Below, piece by piece: positions 8,294 through 20,600 of a stretch of 64,000 nt of DNA. This DNA comes from Leucobacter luti. Lineage in GTDB: Bacteria; Actinomycetota; Actinomycetes; Actinomycetales; Microbacteriaceae. Where the stretch lies: NCBI RefSeq assembly GCF_004217175.1, contig NZ_SHKI01000006.1:62001-126000 (forward strand). Direction: 5' to 3'. The notes below the pieces were generated by a model. That model was not told the origin of the DNA, did not search any database, and worked only from the letters and a program-made list of their open reading frames with translations. Position 1 is the first letter of the stretch, and each line of letters opens with the position of its first letter. Made by a program: the position numbers and the translations under genes.

Positions 8294-9838
8294 TTAGAGC
8301 GCGAGGTGGGTGGGCGTGCCGCCGAGGAGCGTCGCGGCGACCCGCGTAGCCGACAGCTGTGCCGGATCGGTGCGCAGCGGGTCGGCGTCGAGCAGCACGA
8401 GGTCGGCGGCGTCCCCCACCCCCGGGCGCAGCGGGCCGCGCATCGACGCGGCGAGGGCCACCGCCACGGGCAGCCGCTCCTCCGGCACCCACGCGGGCTC
8501 CCCGGCGTGCGCGCGGAGCACGGCGGCCTGCACCCAGCGCCAGGGATCGAGCGGCGCGACCGGCGCGTCCGACCCGAGCACGAGGTGCGCCCCCGTGGCG
8601 TGCAGCGACGCGAGCGGGAACGTGCGGCGATCGCGCCCCGGCCACTGCAGCGCCATCGCCACGCGATCATCGACGAGGTGCTCCGGCTGCACGCTCGCCG
8701 TGACGCCGAGCGCGGCGAACCGGCCGAGATCCTCGTCGCGGAGCAGCTGCGCGTGCTCGATCCTGCCGCCGCGGCCCAGCGCCGCGTAGGCGTCGAGCAC
8801 CTGGGCGCCGGCGCGGTCGCCGATCGCGTGAATGGTGAGGCCCAGCCCGGCGGCGGTGGCGCGGCGCATGAGCGCGCCGAGCTCGCCCGCCGAGACCAGG
8901 GAGCGGCCGTGCCCGCCGCCCGGGTAGGCGTCGCAGCACCAGGCCGTGGTGGTGCCGAGCGAGCCGTCGGTGATGATCTTGAGCGGGCCCACGCGCAAGC
9001 GTCCACCGGTGCCGAGCGCGTCGCCCGTGCGGTGCCCCGCGGCGATCGCGCGCTCCAGCTGATCCGGGTAGACGGCGGCCTCGACCCGCAGCAGGTCGAA
9101 GCCGCTCGCCTCGCGGCGCACCCAGTCGTCGATCGACCACCGCATTTCAAGGTCGACGATGCCGACCACGCCGCGCGCCGCCGCCGCGCGCCCGGCGCGG
9201 GCGACGAGCGCGTCGAGCGTCTCTGGCGCAAGGCGGTCGATCTCGCGCAGCAGGGCGAAGCACTCGTCCTCGACAATGTGCCCGTCGCCGGTGGCCGGGA
9301 GCCCGCGCGCGGTGAGCGCCGCGGAGTTGAGCCACACCCCGTGCAGGTCGCCGCCAATCACCACCACCGGCCGCGCGCCGGCGATCTGATCGAGCGCGGT
9401 GCGGGTGATCGCGTCCGACCAGGCGCCGGCCCGCGCGCGCACCGCGACGAACTCGGCCGGCGTCGCGGTGCCGCCCGCGGCGACACCGGCGGCCGCGCTC
9501 GCCCGGTCCCCGCGCGTCCGATCCGCGTCCGTCTGGTCCGCGTCCGCTCGGAGCTCCGCGGCGAGCAGGTCGAGCGCGGCCGCCGCGGACTCGGCGGCGC
9601 CCAGGTCGAAGCGGGTGGACTGCTGGGCCCACTGACCGAAGTGGACGTGCTCGTCCCACAGCCCGCTCGTGACGAAGCGGCCGTCGCCGTGGAGCACCCC
9701 GTCGCCCGCCGCCCCCGAACCGGTCCCCGCGGGGAGCTGCCCGGCCGGTGCGATCGCGGCGATGCGGCCGGACTCCAGCGCGATGTCGACGGGGGCGTCC
9801 TGACCGAGCAGGCGCACGGAGCGCAGCAGTGAAACCAT
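8294..9838 (-). CDS. amidohydrolase family protein (YtcJ-like)
   Basis: A 514-residue metal-dependent hydrolase of the amidohydrolase superfamily. Visible metal-site elements are LWDEHVHFGQW near residue 60 (HxH), KIITDGSLGT near 287, a histidine in TIHAIGDRAG near 335, RIEHAQLL near 358 and LVLGSDAPVAPLDPW near 422. This order matches YtcJ / N-substituted-formamide-deformylase-like enzymes. A short Ala/Asp-rich insert near residue 100 (ADADQTDADRTRGD) is unusual. The substrate is unknown. TAGCGT six bases before the ATG fits a leaderless promoter. Confidence 0.85.
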   Translation of the reverse strand: MVSLLRSVRLLGQDAPVDIALESGRIAAIAPAGQLPAGTGSGAAGDGVLHGDGRFVTSGLWDEHVHFGQWAQQSTRFDLGAAESAAAALDLLAAELRADADQTDADRTRGDRASAAAGVAAGGTATPAEFVAVRARAGAWSDAITRTALDQIAGARPVVVIGGDLHGVWLNSAALTARGLPATGDGHIVEDECFALLREIDRLAPETLDALVARAGRAAAARGVVGIVDLEMRWSIDDWVRREASGFDLLRVEAAVYPDQLERAIAAGHRTGDALGTGGRLRVGPLKIITDGSLGTTTAWCCDAYPGGGHGRSLVSAGELGALMRRATAAGLGLTIHAIGDRAGAQVLDAYAALGRGGRIEHAQLLRDEDLGRFAALGVTASVQPEHLVDDRVAMALQWPGRDRRTFPLASLHATGAHLVLGSDAPVAPLDPWRWVQAAVLRAHAGEPAWVPEERLPVAVALAASMRGPLRPGVGDAADLVLLDADPLRTDPAQLSATRVAATLLGGTPTHLAL

Positions 9839-9844
9839 GCGTCC

Positions 9845-9850
9845 ACGCTA
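9845..9850 (-). promoter_or_regulatory. -10 box of a leaderless promoter
   Basis: TAGCGT on the minus strand, six bases before the ATG of the amidohydrolase gene at 9838. Confidence 0.45.
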
Positions 9851-9875
9851 CTCGTTCTGCGGAGGCCGCCCAGCC

Positions 9876-9955
9876 CGGGCGGGGCGGCGGAAGCATCCCG
9901 CCAGCGCGGGTCGGCGGAAGCGCCCCGCCCCGGCGGGCTGCGGGGCGCCCCGCCC
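9876..9955. terminator. GC-rich hairpin cluster after trpS
   Basis: Several complementary GGGCGGGGCG / CGCCCCGCCC words and a repeated GGCGGAAGC element lie just downstream of the trpS stop on the minus strand. They can form strong hairpins and probably end trpS transcription. Confidence 0.4.
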
Positions 9956-9962
9956 GCGTGGG

Positions 9963-11889
<1,927 letters not shown>

Positions 11890-11896
11890 GCGGCCT

Positions 11897-11902
11897 AGTC
11901 TA
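11897..11902 (-). promoter_or_regulatory. -10 box of a leaderless promoter
   Basis: TAGACT on the minus strand, seven bases before the ATG at 11889 of the first exonuclease III paralog. Confidence 0.5.
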
Positions 11903-11936
11903 CGCGCGGCCACCGACACCGCGCTGCGCTGTGCCC

Positions 11937-12815
11937 CTAGAACACCATCGGGCGGTCGTACTCGTCCTCGAAGGTGTCGCCCAGCAGCGTGGGATCGATG
12001 TCGCAGATCACGGGGACGTGGTCGCTGGGGGCGTCGCCCTTGCGCTCGTCGCGGTCGATCGCGGCACCGGTGACGGCGTCGGCGAACGCCCGCGAGCCCA
12101 TGATGAAGTCGATCCGCATGCCCTCGTCCTTGGGGAAGCGCCCGGCCTTGTAATCCCAGAATGTGTAGCCCTCGGGCACGATCGGCCGCACCACATCTTC
12201 CACGTGCGGCGCGAAGCTGGCAAATACCGCCCGCTCCTCGGGGGACACGTGGGTGGACGATCCGAGCGTGAAGCTCGGGTCGCCCATGTCGCTGTCGAGG
12301 GGGGCGATGTTCCAGTCGCCCATCAGCGCGAGCGGCAGATCCGGATCCTCCTCAAGCCAGGCCGCGGTGTCGCGGCGCAGTGCGTTGAGCCAGTTCAGCT
12401 TGTACTCGAGGTGCGGATCGCCGAGGGCTCGCCCGTTCGGGACGTAGAGGCTCCACAGCCGCAGGTCGCCAACGGTGACGCCGAGCGCGCGCGCCTCGAG
12501 CGGGAGACCGTTGGGGCCGACGCCCTGCACGTCCTCTTGCCCCTTGATCGGTGCGCCGAAGCCCGGCATGTCAGTGAACCCGCGGGCCACGTCGGTCATT
12601 TCGTGGCGGCTCGCGAACGCCACCCCGTTCCACTGGTTGAGCCCGTGAATTTCGAGCTGATAGCCCGCCTGTTCGAACGCCTCGACCGGGAACTGATCGG
12701 GGCGACACTTGATCTCCTGCATGGCGAGGACGTCAATATCCTCGCGGACCAGCCAGTCGACGACGCGGCCGAATCGGGTGCGGATCGAGTTGACGTTCCA
12801 GGTGGCGATGCGCAT
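11937..12815 (-). CDS. exonuclease III family AP endonuclease, paralog 2
   Basis: A 292-residue member of the same nuclease family. It has MRIATWNVNSIRTR, LAMQEIKC, NGVAFASR, GDWNIAP and the terminal RIDFIMGSR and PSDHVPVICDI motifs, so all catalytic residues look intact. The WNVNSIR and QEIKC wording is closer to E. coli XthA than that of its neighbour. The two genes are arranged head to tail. A TAGGCT box six bases upstream of the ATG suggests a leaderless transcript. Which of the two is the main AP endonuclease cannot be decided here. Confidence 0.92.
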   Translation of the reverse strand: MRIATWNVNSIRTRFGRVVDWLVREDIDVLAMQEIKCRPDQFPVEAFEQAGYQLEIHGLNQWNGVAFASRHEMTDVARGFTDMPGFGAPIKGQEDVQGVGPNGLPLEARALGVTVGDLRLWSLYVPNGRALGDPHLEYKLNWLNALRRDTAAWLEEDPDLPLALMGDWNIAPLDSDMGDPSFTLGSSTHVSPEERAVFASFAPHVEDVVRPIVPEGYTFWDYKAGRFPKDEGMRIDFIMGSRAFADAVTGAAIDRDERKGDAPSDHVPVICDIDPTLLGDTFEDEYDRPMVF

Positions 12816-12821
12816 GCAGCC

Positions 12822-12827
12822 AGCCTA
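12822..12827 (-). promoter_or_regulatory. -10 box of a leaderless promoter
   Basis: TAGGCT on the minus strand, six bases before the ATG at 12815 of the second exonuclease III paralog. Confidence 0.5.
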
Positions 12828-12931
12828 GCGCGCTGAAACTTTACCCCCAGTTTTCCTCACAATTTGAGAAACTGAGGGGAGGGGGCGGAAGATAGCTTGC
12901 ACGGTGTCCAAAGTGGTACGGGGGTGACGAA

Positions 12932-15673
12932 ATGCAGTTCGGTCACGCAACGCCCGATTTCGGGCTGCCCGGCACCCCCGCGGCGTTCGACCGCCAGCGC
13001 GCCAGCGTCGCCGCCGCGGTGCCCGAACTGCGAGCCCACATCGAGACCGCACTCGCCCCCGAGGGCGCGGTCGTGGTGCTCCTCGGAGACGCCGGCAGCG
13101 GTCGCCTTGCCCTCGCCGAGGTAGCCGCCCGGGAACTCGTGCGCGAGGCGGGCGGATCCGCAACGCTCTTCGTGCTGCCCCAGCCGCCCCACGAGACCAG
13201 CGGCATCGCCTCCGTCTTCGCCGCCGACTTCCCCGGCGCGGGCGACGCCGAGGCTGCCGAGAGCGGTGCGCGCGTGCTCGCGGGGCTGTTCGCGGACGCG
13301 TCGACCACACACGCGGTGCTGATCGCGCCAAACGTTGACCTCTACTCGCCGATCGACTCCCGGATCCTCGAACTCGTGCTGCGCGACCCGCGCGTGCGCG
13401 CGCTCATCACGGTCAAACAGCTGACCAGCGCCGTCGAGCGGCTGGGGGTGGGCGCGAGTCGCAGCCGCATCTCGGTCGCCCCGCTCGACATCGAGCGGGC
13501 GGGCACCTACCTCAGCGTGCTGCTGGGGGTCGAGCGGATCGAGTCCGACACCCTGCGGCGCTGGTTCGAGATCGCGGGGGGAAACAGTTACGCGCTCGCG
13601 GTGCTCGCGCTCTCGAGCGACGGCTCGGGTGCGCTGCGGCGCAGCCGGGGCACGGCATGGACCACGGCGGAGCGCGAGGTGGTGTCGAGCGAGTACGCCC
13701 GAGTTTTCATCGATGCGTGCACCCCAGCCGAGATCGCGGTGCTCGAGCTCGTCGCGGTCGCCGAGCCCGTCACCGAGACCGTGCTGCTGCGCAGCGTCGA
13801 CGCCGCGTGTTTGTCGAGCCTGTTCGAGCGCGGCCTCATCGTCTCGCAGTCCCACTCCGACGGGCTCTCGCTGACGATCGGAAACCACCTGCTCGCTTCG
13901 ATGCTGCGCGCAGGGATGTCGCCCGTGCGCAGGATCCAGCTCAACGACCAGATCTTTCGCGTCCTCTCCGAGGAGCTTGGCGCACTCGACCCGGTGTACG
14001 CGCCGGAGCGGCTCATGCGGCTCGTCGTGTTCGGGATCGAGGGCGGGCACGAGCTGCCGTTCGCCTGGCTCTGGGCCGCCTTCGAGCTGATGGTGCGGGG
14101 CGGCGATCCGCGACTCGTGCTCAACCTCGCCCTCGCGGTCACCGTGCACCCCGGGGCCGACGCGATGCAGGCCGGGGCCGCCGCGCTCCGCGCGTACCGG
14201 CTCGCGCGCCTCATCGGGGACGCCGGAAGCCTGCGGCCGTTGCTCGGCACCATGCAGCGGCTGCTCGACGACTCCGAGCGCGCGGCCGGCATGACGCCGA
14301 TGCTGCGCACGCGGATGACGGCCGTGCTGATCAAACAGGGTATCTGGGACGACGGCGACGTGGACATTGCGCTGAGCGCGCTCGAGGTGCTGGAGCGCAG
14401 CGTTGAAGCTGAAGATGACCCGGTGATCGAGGTGGTGCGGAGCACGCGGGTCCAGGTGCTCGCGTACGCGGGACGGCTCCGCGACGCCGCGTGCGCGGCC
14501 CCCAGTCAGGAGGTCTCGTCGGACCTCAAGACTGAGTGGGTGCGCTCGCCCGCGCGCGCGATCAGTGCGCTGATCCTCGACCAGCAGGGCGAGGTTGGGC
14601 GGGCCGTTGCCAGCGCCGAGAACACGCGCATGCTGAGCCGGCTCGGCCCGCGCGCCCGGCCCGACTTTGTTGATATGCAGGGGTTCTGCTGGCTGCTCGG
14701 GTACTGGGTGAGCGGCAGCGCGGAGGCTGCGCGTCAGGTGCTTGAGGAGCTCGTCACCGCGGCGTCGGCCGACACGCACGCCGAAGCGCACTATTCGGGC
14801 CTGGTCGAGGCGGGCACCGTGCTGATCGGGGTGCAGGAGGCGCGGTGGACCGACGCCGCGCAGAGCGCCGAGCGCCTGCTTGAGCGGCTCGGAAGGCACG
14901 ACAGCTACGGCCTCGCGCCGCTGACCCAGGCGGCGCTCGCGCTCGCGCTCGCCGTGCTCGGGGAGCGCGACGCCGCGGTGCGGGCGATCCGTGCGGCGGG
15001 CGCGCAGACGCGCGGGCTGGGGCAGGCGGTGGGCGGGCACCGGGGGATCCTCGCGCTTCGCGCCAGGCAGTGGCTGCGCGACGGGGAAGCGGTCGCCGAG
15101 GCCGGACGACTGGCCGACTGGGCGCGCGCCGAGGGGCTCGCCCTGATTGAGCTGCAGGCGCTGCACGCGATCGCCTTTGAGACCCGGGGAGCGCACGCCG
15201 ACGATCTCGCGCGCGCCCGGGCGCTCGCCGAGGCGGTTGACGAGCCGCTCGGGGCCGCCTACGTGGCTCACATGGAGCGGATCGCGGCGGGGGCCGGCGT
15301 CGCCGCCGTCGACACCGACGAGCCCGAGGTGCGGATGCTCGCCGAGCTGGGCGTCTGGCTGCCGCTGCCGCCGGCCCCGGGCCTCACCGCCCGCGAGCGT
15401 GAGATCGCGCTGCTCGCCGCGCTGGGACACAGCAGCCGCTTCATCGCCGAGCGCCTGCATATTTCGGCGCGCACCGTCGAGACGCACCTCTCGAACGTGT
15501 TCGCGAAGATCGGGGTCGAGAACCGAGACGAGCTGCGGGTGTGGGCGGCCCGGGATCGCGCAGCCGCAGCCGGGGCCACTCGCGGGGTCGGTGGTGCGCC
15601 GGCGGCCCCGGACGCCGCGCCGCCGCCGGCCACGCCACCGCCCCCCGCGGTCACCCCGGCCCCGAGCGTCTAG
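12932..15673 (+). CDS. large LuxR-family transcriptional regulator (degenerate LAL-like)
   Basis: A 913-residue regulator with a C-terminal LuxR helix-turn-helix at about 810-870 (LTAREREIALLAALGHSS, then ISARTVETHLSNVFAKIGV). The N-terminal 250 residues look like an AAA/NACHT-type ATPase of the LAL group, but the P-loop reads GDAGSGRLAL, lacking the invariant Lys and Ser/Thr, so ATP binding may be lost. The middle (about 330-790) is helical and TPR-like. A Pro/Ala-rich tail follows the HTH. A GGGGTGA ribosome site precedes the ATG. It lies before an LCP protein and a surface protein; its targets are unknown. Confidence 0.85.
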   Translation: MQFGHATPDFGLPGTPAAFDRQRASVAAAVPELRAHIETALAPEGAVVVLLGDAGSGRLALAEVAARELVREAGGSATLFVLPQPPHETSGIASVFAADFPGAGDAEAAESGARVLAGLFADASTTHAVLIAPNVDLYSPIDSRILELVLRDPRVRALITVKQLTSAVERLGVGASRSRISVAPLDIERAGTYLSVLLGVERIESDTLRRWFEIAGGNSYALAVLALSSDGSGALRRSRGTAWTTAEREVVSSEYARVFIDACTPAEIAVLELVAVAEPVTETVLLRSVDAACLSSLFERGLIVSQSHSDGLSLTIGNHLLASMLRAGMSPVRRIQLNDQIFRVLSEELGALDPVYAPERLMRLVVFGIEGGHELPFAWLWAAFELMVRGGDPRLVLNLALAVTVHPGADAMQAGAAALRAYRLARLIGDAGSLRPLLGTMQRLLDDSERAAGMTPMLRTRMTAVLIKQGIWDDGDVDIALSALEVLERSVEAEDDPVIEVVRSTRVQVLAYAGRLRDAACAAPSQEVSSDLKTEWVRSPARAISALILDQQGEVGRAVASAENTRMLSRLGPRARPDFVDMQGFCWLLGYWVSGSAEAARQVLEELVTAASADTHAEAHYSGLVEAGTVLIGVQEARWTDAAQSAERLLERLGRHDSYGLAPLTQAALALALAVLGERDAAVRAIRAAGAQTRGLGQAVGGHRGILALRARQWLRDGEAVAEAGRLADWARAEGLALIELQALHAIAFETRGAHADDLARARALAEAVDEPLGAAYVAHMERIAAGAGVAAVDTDEPEVRMLAELGVWLPLPPAPGLTAREREIALLAALGHSSRFIAERLHISARTVETHLSNVFAKIGVENRDELRVWAARDRAAAAGATRGVGGAPAAPDAAPPPATPPPPAVTPAPSV

Positions 15674-15783
15674 GCGCGGCCCCAAAACATCCGTCTCCAA
15701 GCGCCCACACAGTCGCGTCGGGTAAATTAGGACGCTATCGTCGGATGCCCGCACCGCGGCGTCCCCGAGGAACTGGATGTTGA

Positions 15784-17103
15784 ATGGCCAAGAACACCGC
15801 TGGAGATGCTGCACGCCCCGCGTTCGTGCGACACGGAAAGCTGCGTCGCTCAAGCGCGTGGGGCAACGCCCTGCGCGTGATTGCGACGACGGCGCTTGTG
15901 GTCGCGCTGTCCGGCGCGGCCACTGTCGCGTACGCGGTGTGGGGAATCGTGCAGAATCTCAACACCGTCGAGCTCGGCAACGAGGCGTCCGGCGTGGGCG
16001 CCGGTTCGCAGTCGATCGATGGCGAGCTCACGATCCTGCTCGTCGGCTCCGATACCCGCGCGGGCCAGTCGTGGGACGACGGCGAGGAGGGCGAGCTCAA
16101 CGACGTCAACCTGCTGCTCCACGTCTCCGCGGATCACCAGAACGCCACCGTCGTGAGCCTGCCGCGCGACCTCATGGTGCCGTTCCCCAGCTGCCCCGGC
16201 CCCGACGGCGAGCCAGACTACTACCCGGCGATGAGTGAGCAGCAGCTCAACTCCGCCATGATGTACGGCGGGCTGCCGTGCGCGGTCGCCACGATCTCCG
16301 AGCTCACCGGCATGGACATCCCCTACGCGGGCCTCATCACGTTCGACGGAGTCGTGGGCGTCTCGAACGCGCTCGGCGGCGTGGATGTGTGCCTCACGCA
16401 GGAGATCGTCGATCCGGCGGCCGACCTCGACCTGCCGGCCGGCATGAACACGCTCGTGGGCTGGGATGCGCTGCAGTTCCTCCGCACCCGGCACGGCGTG
16501 GGCGACGGCGGCGACACCAGCCGAATCAGCAACCAGCAGGTGTTCATGTCCGCGCTCGTGCGCAAGCTGAAGGACTCCGACACGCTCTCCGACCCGATGA
16601 AGGTGTTCGGGCTCGCGAAGGCCGGCGTGGAGAACATGACCCTGTCGAGCAACATGGCGAGCGTCGAGTTTATGCAGGCGATCGCGGGGACGGTCAAGGA
16701 CATCGACCTCGAGCGCATCAACTTTGTGCAGTACCCCAGCTCGACGCACCCGTACCAGGAGGGCCGCCTCACCCCCGACTACGTGAGCGCGCAGGCACTG
16801 TTCGACGTGATTCGCAGCGGCGAGCCGTTCGACGTCACTGGCGTGGGTGAGGGCGTCGCGGTCGACGGCGTCGATCCGAACGCGGTCACCGAGGAGGCTC
16901 CGGTCGAGACCGAGCAGGCCGTCGATCCCGTGACCGGCGAGCCGATCGTCGAGGAACAGGCGATCGATCCGGTCACCGGCGAGCCGGTCGACCCGGGCAC
17001 GATCGCGCCGACCGAGGAGGCCGGGCCCACCAAGCTGCCCGACAACATCACGGGCCTGCAGGCGAGCACGGAGGCGTGCTCGGCCGGTCGCACGGTCTTC
17101 TAA
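15784..17103 (+). CDS. LytR-CpsA-Psr (LCP) family cell-wall glycopolymer ligase
   Basis: A 439-residue membrane-anchored protein: a basic N terminus, one membrane helix (about 30-55), then an extracytoplasmic LCP domain. Conserved pieces are LTILLVGSDTRAG near residue 83, NLLLHVSADHQNATVVSLPRD near 108, and LRTRHGVGDGGDTSRISNQQ near 238. LCP enzymes attach teichoic acid-like or arabinogalactan-type polymers to peptidoglycan. The C-terminal 80 residues are acidic and low-complexity, with two tandem copies of DPVTGEP. The AT-richer TAAATT box near 15722-15727 may be its -10 element. Confidence 0.92.
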   Translation: MAKNTAGDAARPAFVRHGKLRRSSAWGNALRVIATTALVVALSGAATVAYAVWGIVQNLNTVELGNEASGVGAGSQSIDGELTILLVGSDTRAGQSWDDGEEGELNDVNLLLHVSADHQNATVVSLPRDLMVPFPSCPGPDGEPDYYPAMSEQQLNSAMMYGGLPCAVATISELTGMDIPYAGLITFDGVVGVSNALGGVDVCLTQEIVDPAADLDLPAGMNTLVGWDALQFLRTRHGVGDGGDTSRISNQQVFMSALVRKLKDSDTLSDPMKVFGLAKAGVENMTLSSNMASVEFMQAIAGTVKDIDLERINFVQYPSSTHPYQEGRLTPDYVSAQALFDVIRSGEPFDVTGVGEGVAVDGVDPNAVTEEAPVETEQAVDPVTGEPIVEEQAIDPVTGEPVDPGTIAPTEEAGPTKLPDNITGLQASTEACSAGRTVF

Positions 17104-17188
17104 GCGGGCCGACCGAACTGCGCGGCGCGCTGGCCGATTTCCTGCGCGCCGCCCTGGTCCGGTAGGATGGTCCACGGTGTTCGCGTAT

Positions 17189-17277
17189 GGAGACGTGCCG
17201 GAGCGGCCGAACGGACTTCACTGCTAATGAAGGGTCGGGGTTAAACTCGACCGGGGGTTCAAATCCCCCCGTCTCCG
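17189..17277 (+). tRNA. tRNA-Ser(GCT)
   Basis: A class II tRNA with acceptor stem GGAGACG/CGTCTCC, D-arm, anticodon GCT at 17223-17225 in loop CTGCTAA, a long variable arm (GGTCGGGGTTAAACTCGACC region) and T-arm GGGGGTTCAAATCCCCC. An encoded CCA follows at 17278-17280. It reads AGC/AGU codons. A TAGGAT -10-like box lies at 17163-17168. Confidence 0.98.
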
Positions 17278-17293
17278 CCAGTCGAATACCACG

Positions 17294-17324
17294 AAACAGC
17301 CCCCGCCGCCGCGGGGGCTGTTTT
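17294..17324 (+). terminator. rho-independent terminator of tRNA-Ser
   Basis: AAACAGCCCCCG-CCGC-CGCGGGGGCTGTTTT forms an 11-12 bp stem followed by a T-run, directly after the tRNA. Confidence 0.9.
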
Positions 17325-17625
17325 GCTGTGTGCGCGCCCTTGCGGCTATATGGTTACTCAAACACACCATTTCCCACTCGCCTTTCGCGGCAGGCACTCA
17401 CCTTTCTCTGAGGCGCACTCAGCTCTGTCCACGCGCGGGGGTTTCACCCTATGGTTTGTGCTGGCACCCATTCTGGGAGCCATGGCGCCGGCCTCGTGGG
17501 CGAGGCCACCATGCCCAGTCCGGGCGGCCTCTCGCCGCCCACTGCGATATTTGGTGCGCCGGAAAACAGCGTTGGGCGAGGCGGCGTTCGCGGTGGTGCG
17601 ACGCCGCGAGAACAAGGGAGTCTGT
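17325..17625. other. leader region before the surface protein gene
   Basis: About 300 bases with no supported gene. The segment is AT-richer at its start (CTATATGGTTACTC near 17347) and contains hairpins such as GGCCTCG-TGGG-CGAGGCC near 17490-17507. It may hold the promoter and an untranslated leader of the large surface protein. Reading frames through it lack ribosome sites. Confidence 0.5.
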
Positions 17626-20600
17626 GTGCGGCTACACGTAAGTTCATGGCGGCAGCGACGAGCGCTGAAGCGCTTGCTCGCGGGCGGCGCCATCGCCGGA
17701 CTGGTGCTGAGCTCTGCCACGATGTCGAGTGGCGGTGCCCACGCACTTGAGGTGCCCCGGGCGGTCGCGGTCTCCGCCGCGCCGGCGCCCGGTGAACAGC
17801 AGCCCCGGGCGGTCGCGGGAGCGGCCGATCCGGGTGCAACCGCCACTCCCGCGGGCGTTACCAGCGTGCCGGTCACCGCGGGGAAGGCTCGCGGGTCTGG
17901 GCTCTGGGGCTATGCCGGAGACGTGCAGACGCGCACCAGCGGATCCGTGTTCAGCTACGGGCTCTCGCTCAGCCCCGCCGACGGCGCCCTGTGGGTCACT
18001 GACAGCGCGAAGATTATCTGGACGTCAAACTCGCTCGCCTGCAGTCTCGCCGGCGGCAAGGTTGTCGGTTCGTTTTGTTATGTCGGACAATCTCGTGTGC
18101 TCAAGTACGGGCTGACCACCGAACCAGACTGGGCGCTCGGCGAGTATCGCGGCAACGGCGGCTACGGCTCACCCGCGACCCGCGCAAACGCGGGGGTCGG
18201 AGCGAACTATACGCCGCGCGCGGATGCGCTCGTGCTCGATGGCACCACCCTGCCGGGCGGTCGCCTCAACGGTGTGCGCGGCATCGCGGCGACGGACTCT
18301 GGTGGGGCGTGGGCGATCGACGCCGACTTTGCCGAGGGCGCGCTGGGCGGCCAGGGCCTCGCCGCACGGGTCCTCACCGGGGACGGATCTGAGGGGCCCT
18401 CGTTCGGCAAAACGACCTGGCCGAGCGGAAGCTCCTGGACGAATCGGCACCACCCTGAGGCCTTCGACTACCCGGTCGGTATTGCGCGGCTCGGCAGCGG
18501 AAACCTGGTGGCCACCAGCAGCACTCCCGAGCTGCTGAAGGAGTACCGCGAAGATGGTTCATTCGTTCGCAATATTCTCTTGACCCAGCCCGCCGGAAGC
18601 GCTGGGGCTGGCGATAAGGGGTACCGGTCGCCCTACGCGGTGGCCGCGGATCCGAGCACGCCCGAGAACGATGTGCTCGTCGGGTACACCGATCCCGGCG
18701 CTGACAACCCCAGCTTCATCGAGCGCGTCAACCTTGACGTGTGCACCACCGAGGAAGCGACCACCCCGGTGGGCTCGTTCCGAGACCGCTGCGAGGTGCT
18801 CGATCGGATCGGCGTCGGAACGCTCGGAATCGGCTCGGGCCCCGGCGTGAACACCTCGGACGCGGTGACCTTCGCGATTCAGGTGGATCCATCCTCCGGA
18901 GATATCTATGTGGGGCAGCGGCAGGGGGCAGTGCGGGTGTTCGCCACCGATGGCTCACCGCTCGGTGGGTTTCCCGGGTACGGAGTGGGGACTCAGAACG
19001 GAATGCTGCAAAACGTGCGCGGGATCGGGTTCGACGCCCGGGGGCTCCTCTACGCCACAACCTCGGAGGGTGCCTCGGCCACTCGAGTGCAGATATTTGG
19101 CCGAACTCCCGACGCGGTAACGGGTCTCGCTGCGCGCTACAGCGACGCGAGCATGACCGAGGTCGAGCTCTCGTGGGACGCCCCGAGCGTTGCCGAGGCC
19201 GCAGGACAGCTGCCCACGCGCGACTTTGTGATCGAAATGTCGACCGACGGTGGCGCGCAGTGGAACCTGATCGACCGGCCACTGAGTCTGGACACGACCG
19301 CGGCCATTACCGGTCTGAACCCCGAGACCGTGCCGGTGTTCCGGGTGGCCGCCTGGAACGAGGCGGGGAACGGCGACGCTGCTCGGGTGCGCCCGGAGCT
19401 CCCGCCCTCGACGCTGGTGATCGAGCAACTCGGGAACGGGCTCCAAGCGGCGGATCCGGCCGAGCCGGCTCGCTTCCCGGCGAAGACGGACGTCGAGTTC
19501 AGGTATGTCGTCACAAACGAGGGTCCCGCGCCCGTGACTGGAATTGAAGTGTCAGACAGCGTGCTTGGCGAGATCACGGAGGTTGTCGCCCCCGAGGGCT
19601 TCGTGGGTGACCTCGCCCCGGGAGAAGCCGTAACGCTGGTCGCTTCGGGCGGTGCGCTACCCGCCGGTGCGTACGAGGCGGAGACCATCGCCACAGGAAC
19701 CTCGCAGGGCGAACCGGTGTCGGCCCGCACGCAGTGGTTTGGGTTCGGGGCGGTGCTCGCCGCGACCGTCGCCAAGACGGGGAACGGCCTACTCGCTCCC
19801 ACTGAGGAGAACCCGGCGCGAGTGTCGGCCGACTCCGAGGTCGCGTTTGCGTACCGGGTCACAAACACCGGGAACGTCGCCGTCGGGATCACCGGCGTGG
19901 CCGATAGCGAGCTCGGTGCCGTCGATACCGTGGTGAGCCCTGAGCAGTTCTCGGGAAGGCTCGAGCCGGGCGCGACAGCGGTGTATACGGCCGCCGGGAC
20001 GGTTGGTGCTGGTTCGTACCGCAACGACGTGACGGTGACGTACGCCGAGGCTGACCCCGGAAGCTCAGGGGCTCCGGATGCCGAGGAGTTGACGGCAACA
20101 GCGAGCTGGTTCGGCGAGGGAATTGCCTCGGATCTCTCGCTGCGCACAACGGGCAACGGGGTTGCCGCGCCGCTTGCCGAAGAACCGGTGTGGCTGCGGG
20201 TCGACGCGGAGGTGGCGTTTGCGCACCTCATTACGAACGGTGGCACCGCGGATCTGACGATTGACGCCGTGACAGATAGCGTCCTGGGCGAACTCGCCCT
20301 CCCGGCTGACTTCGGCGGGGTGCTCGAACCCGGCGGAAGCGTTGTGGTGTCGGCCACGGCCGCGCAACTCGAGGGCGCGCGCGTCACCGAGGTGACGGTC
20401 ACTGCCCACGACGAGCTTGATCGCGCGCTTGAGGCGAGCGACCGGTGGCACGGCTTTGGTGTGGCCGGCGGGATATCGCTCGAGATGACCGGTGACGGTG
20501 TTGTGGCGGAGCGGGCGGAGTCGCCGCGAGACGTTGTCGCCAGCGCGACGACCAGCTTTGGCTACACGGTCACGAACGATAGCAACGCGCCGGTCACGCT

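Noticed and set aside
12857..15853. A 998-codon open frame on the minus strand opposite the LuxR gene
   Set aside because: It is antisense to a clear regulator, has Arg/Gly/His-rich low-complexity sequence and no start signal. High GC content makes long antisense frames common here.
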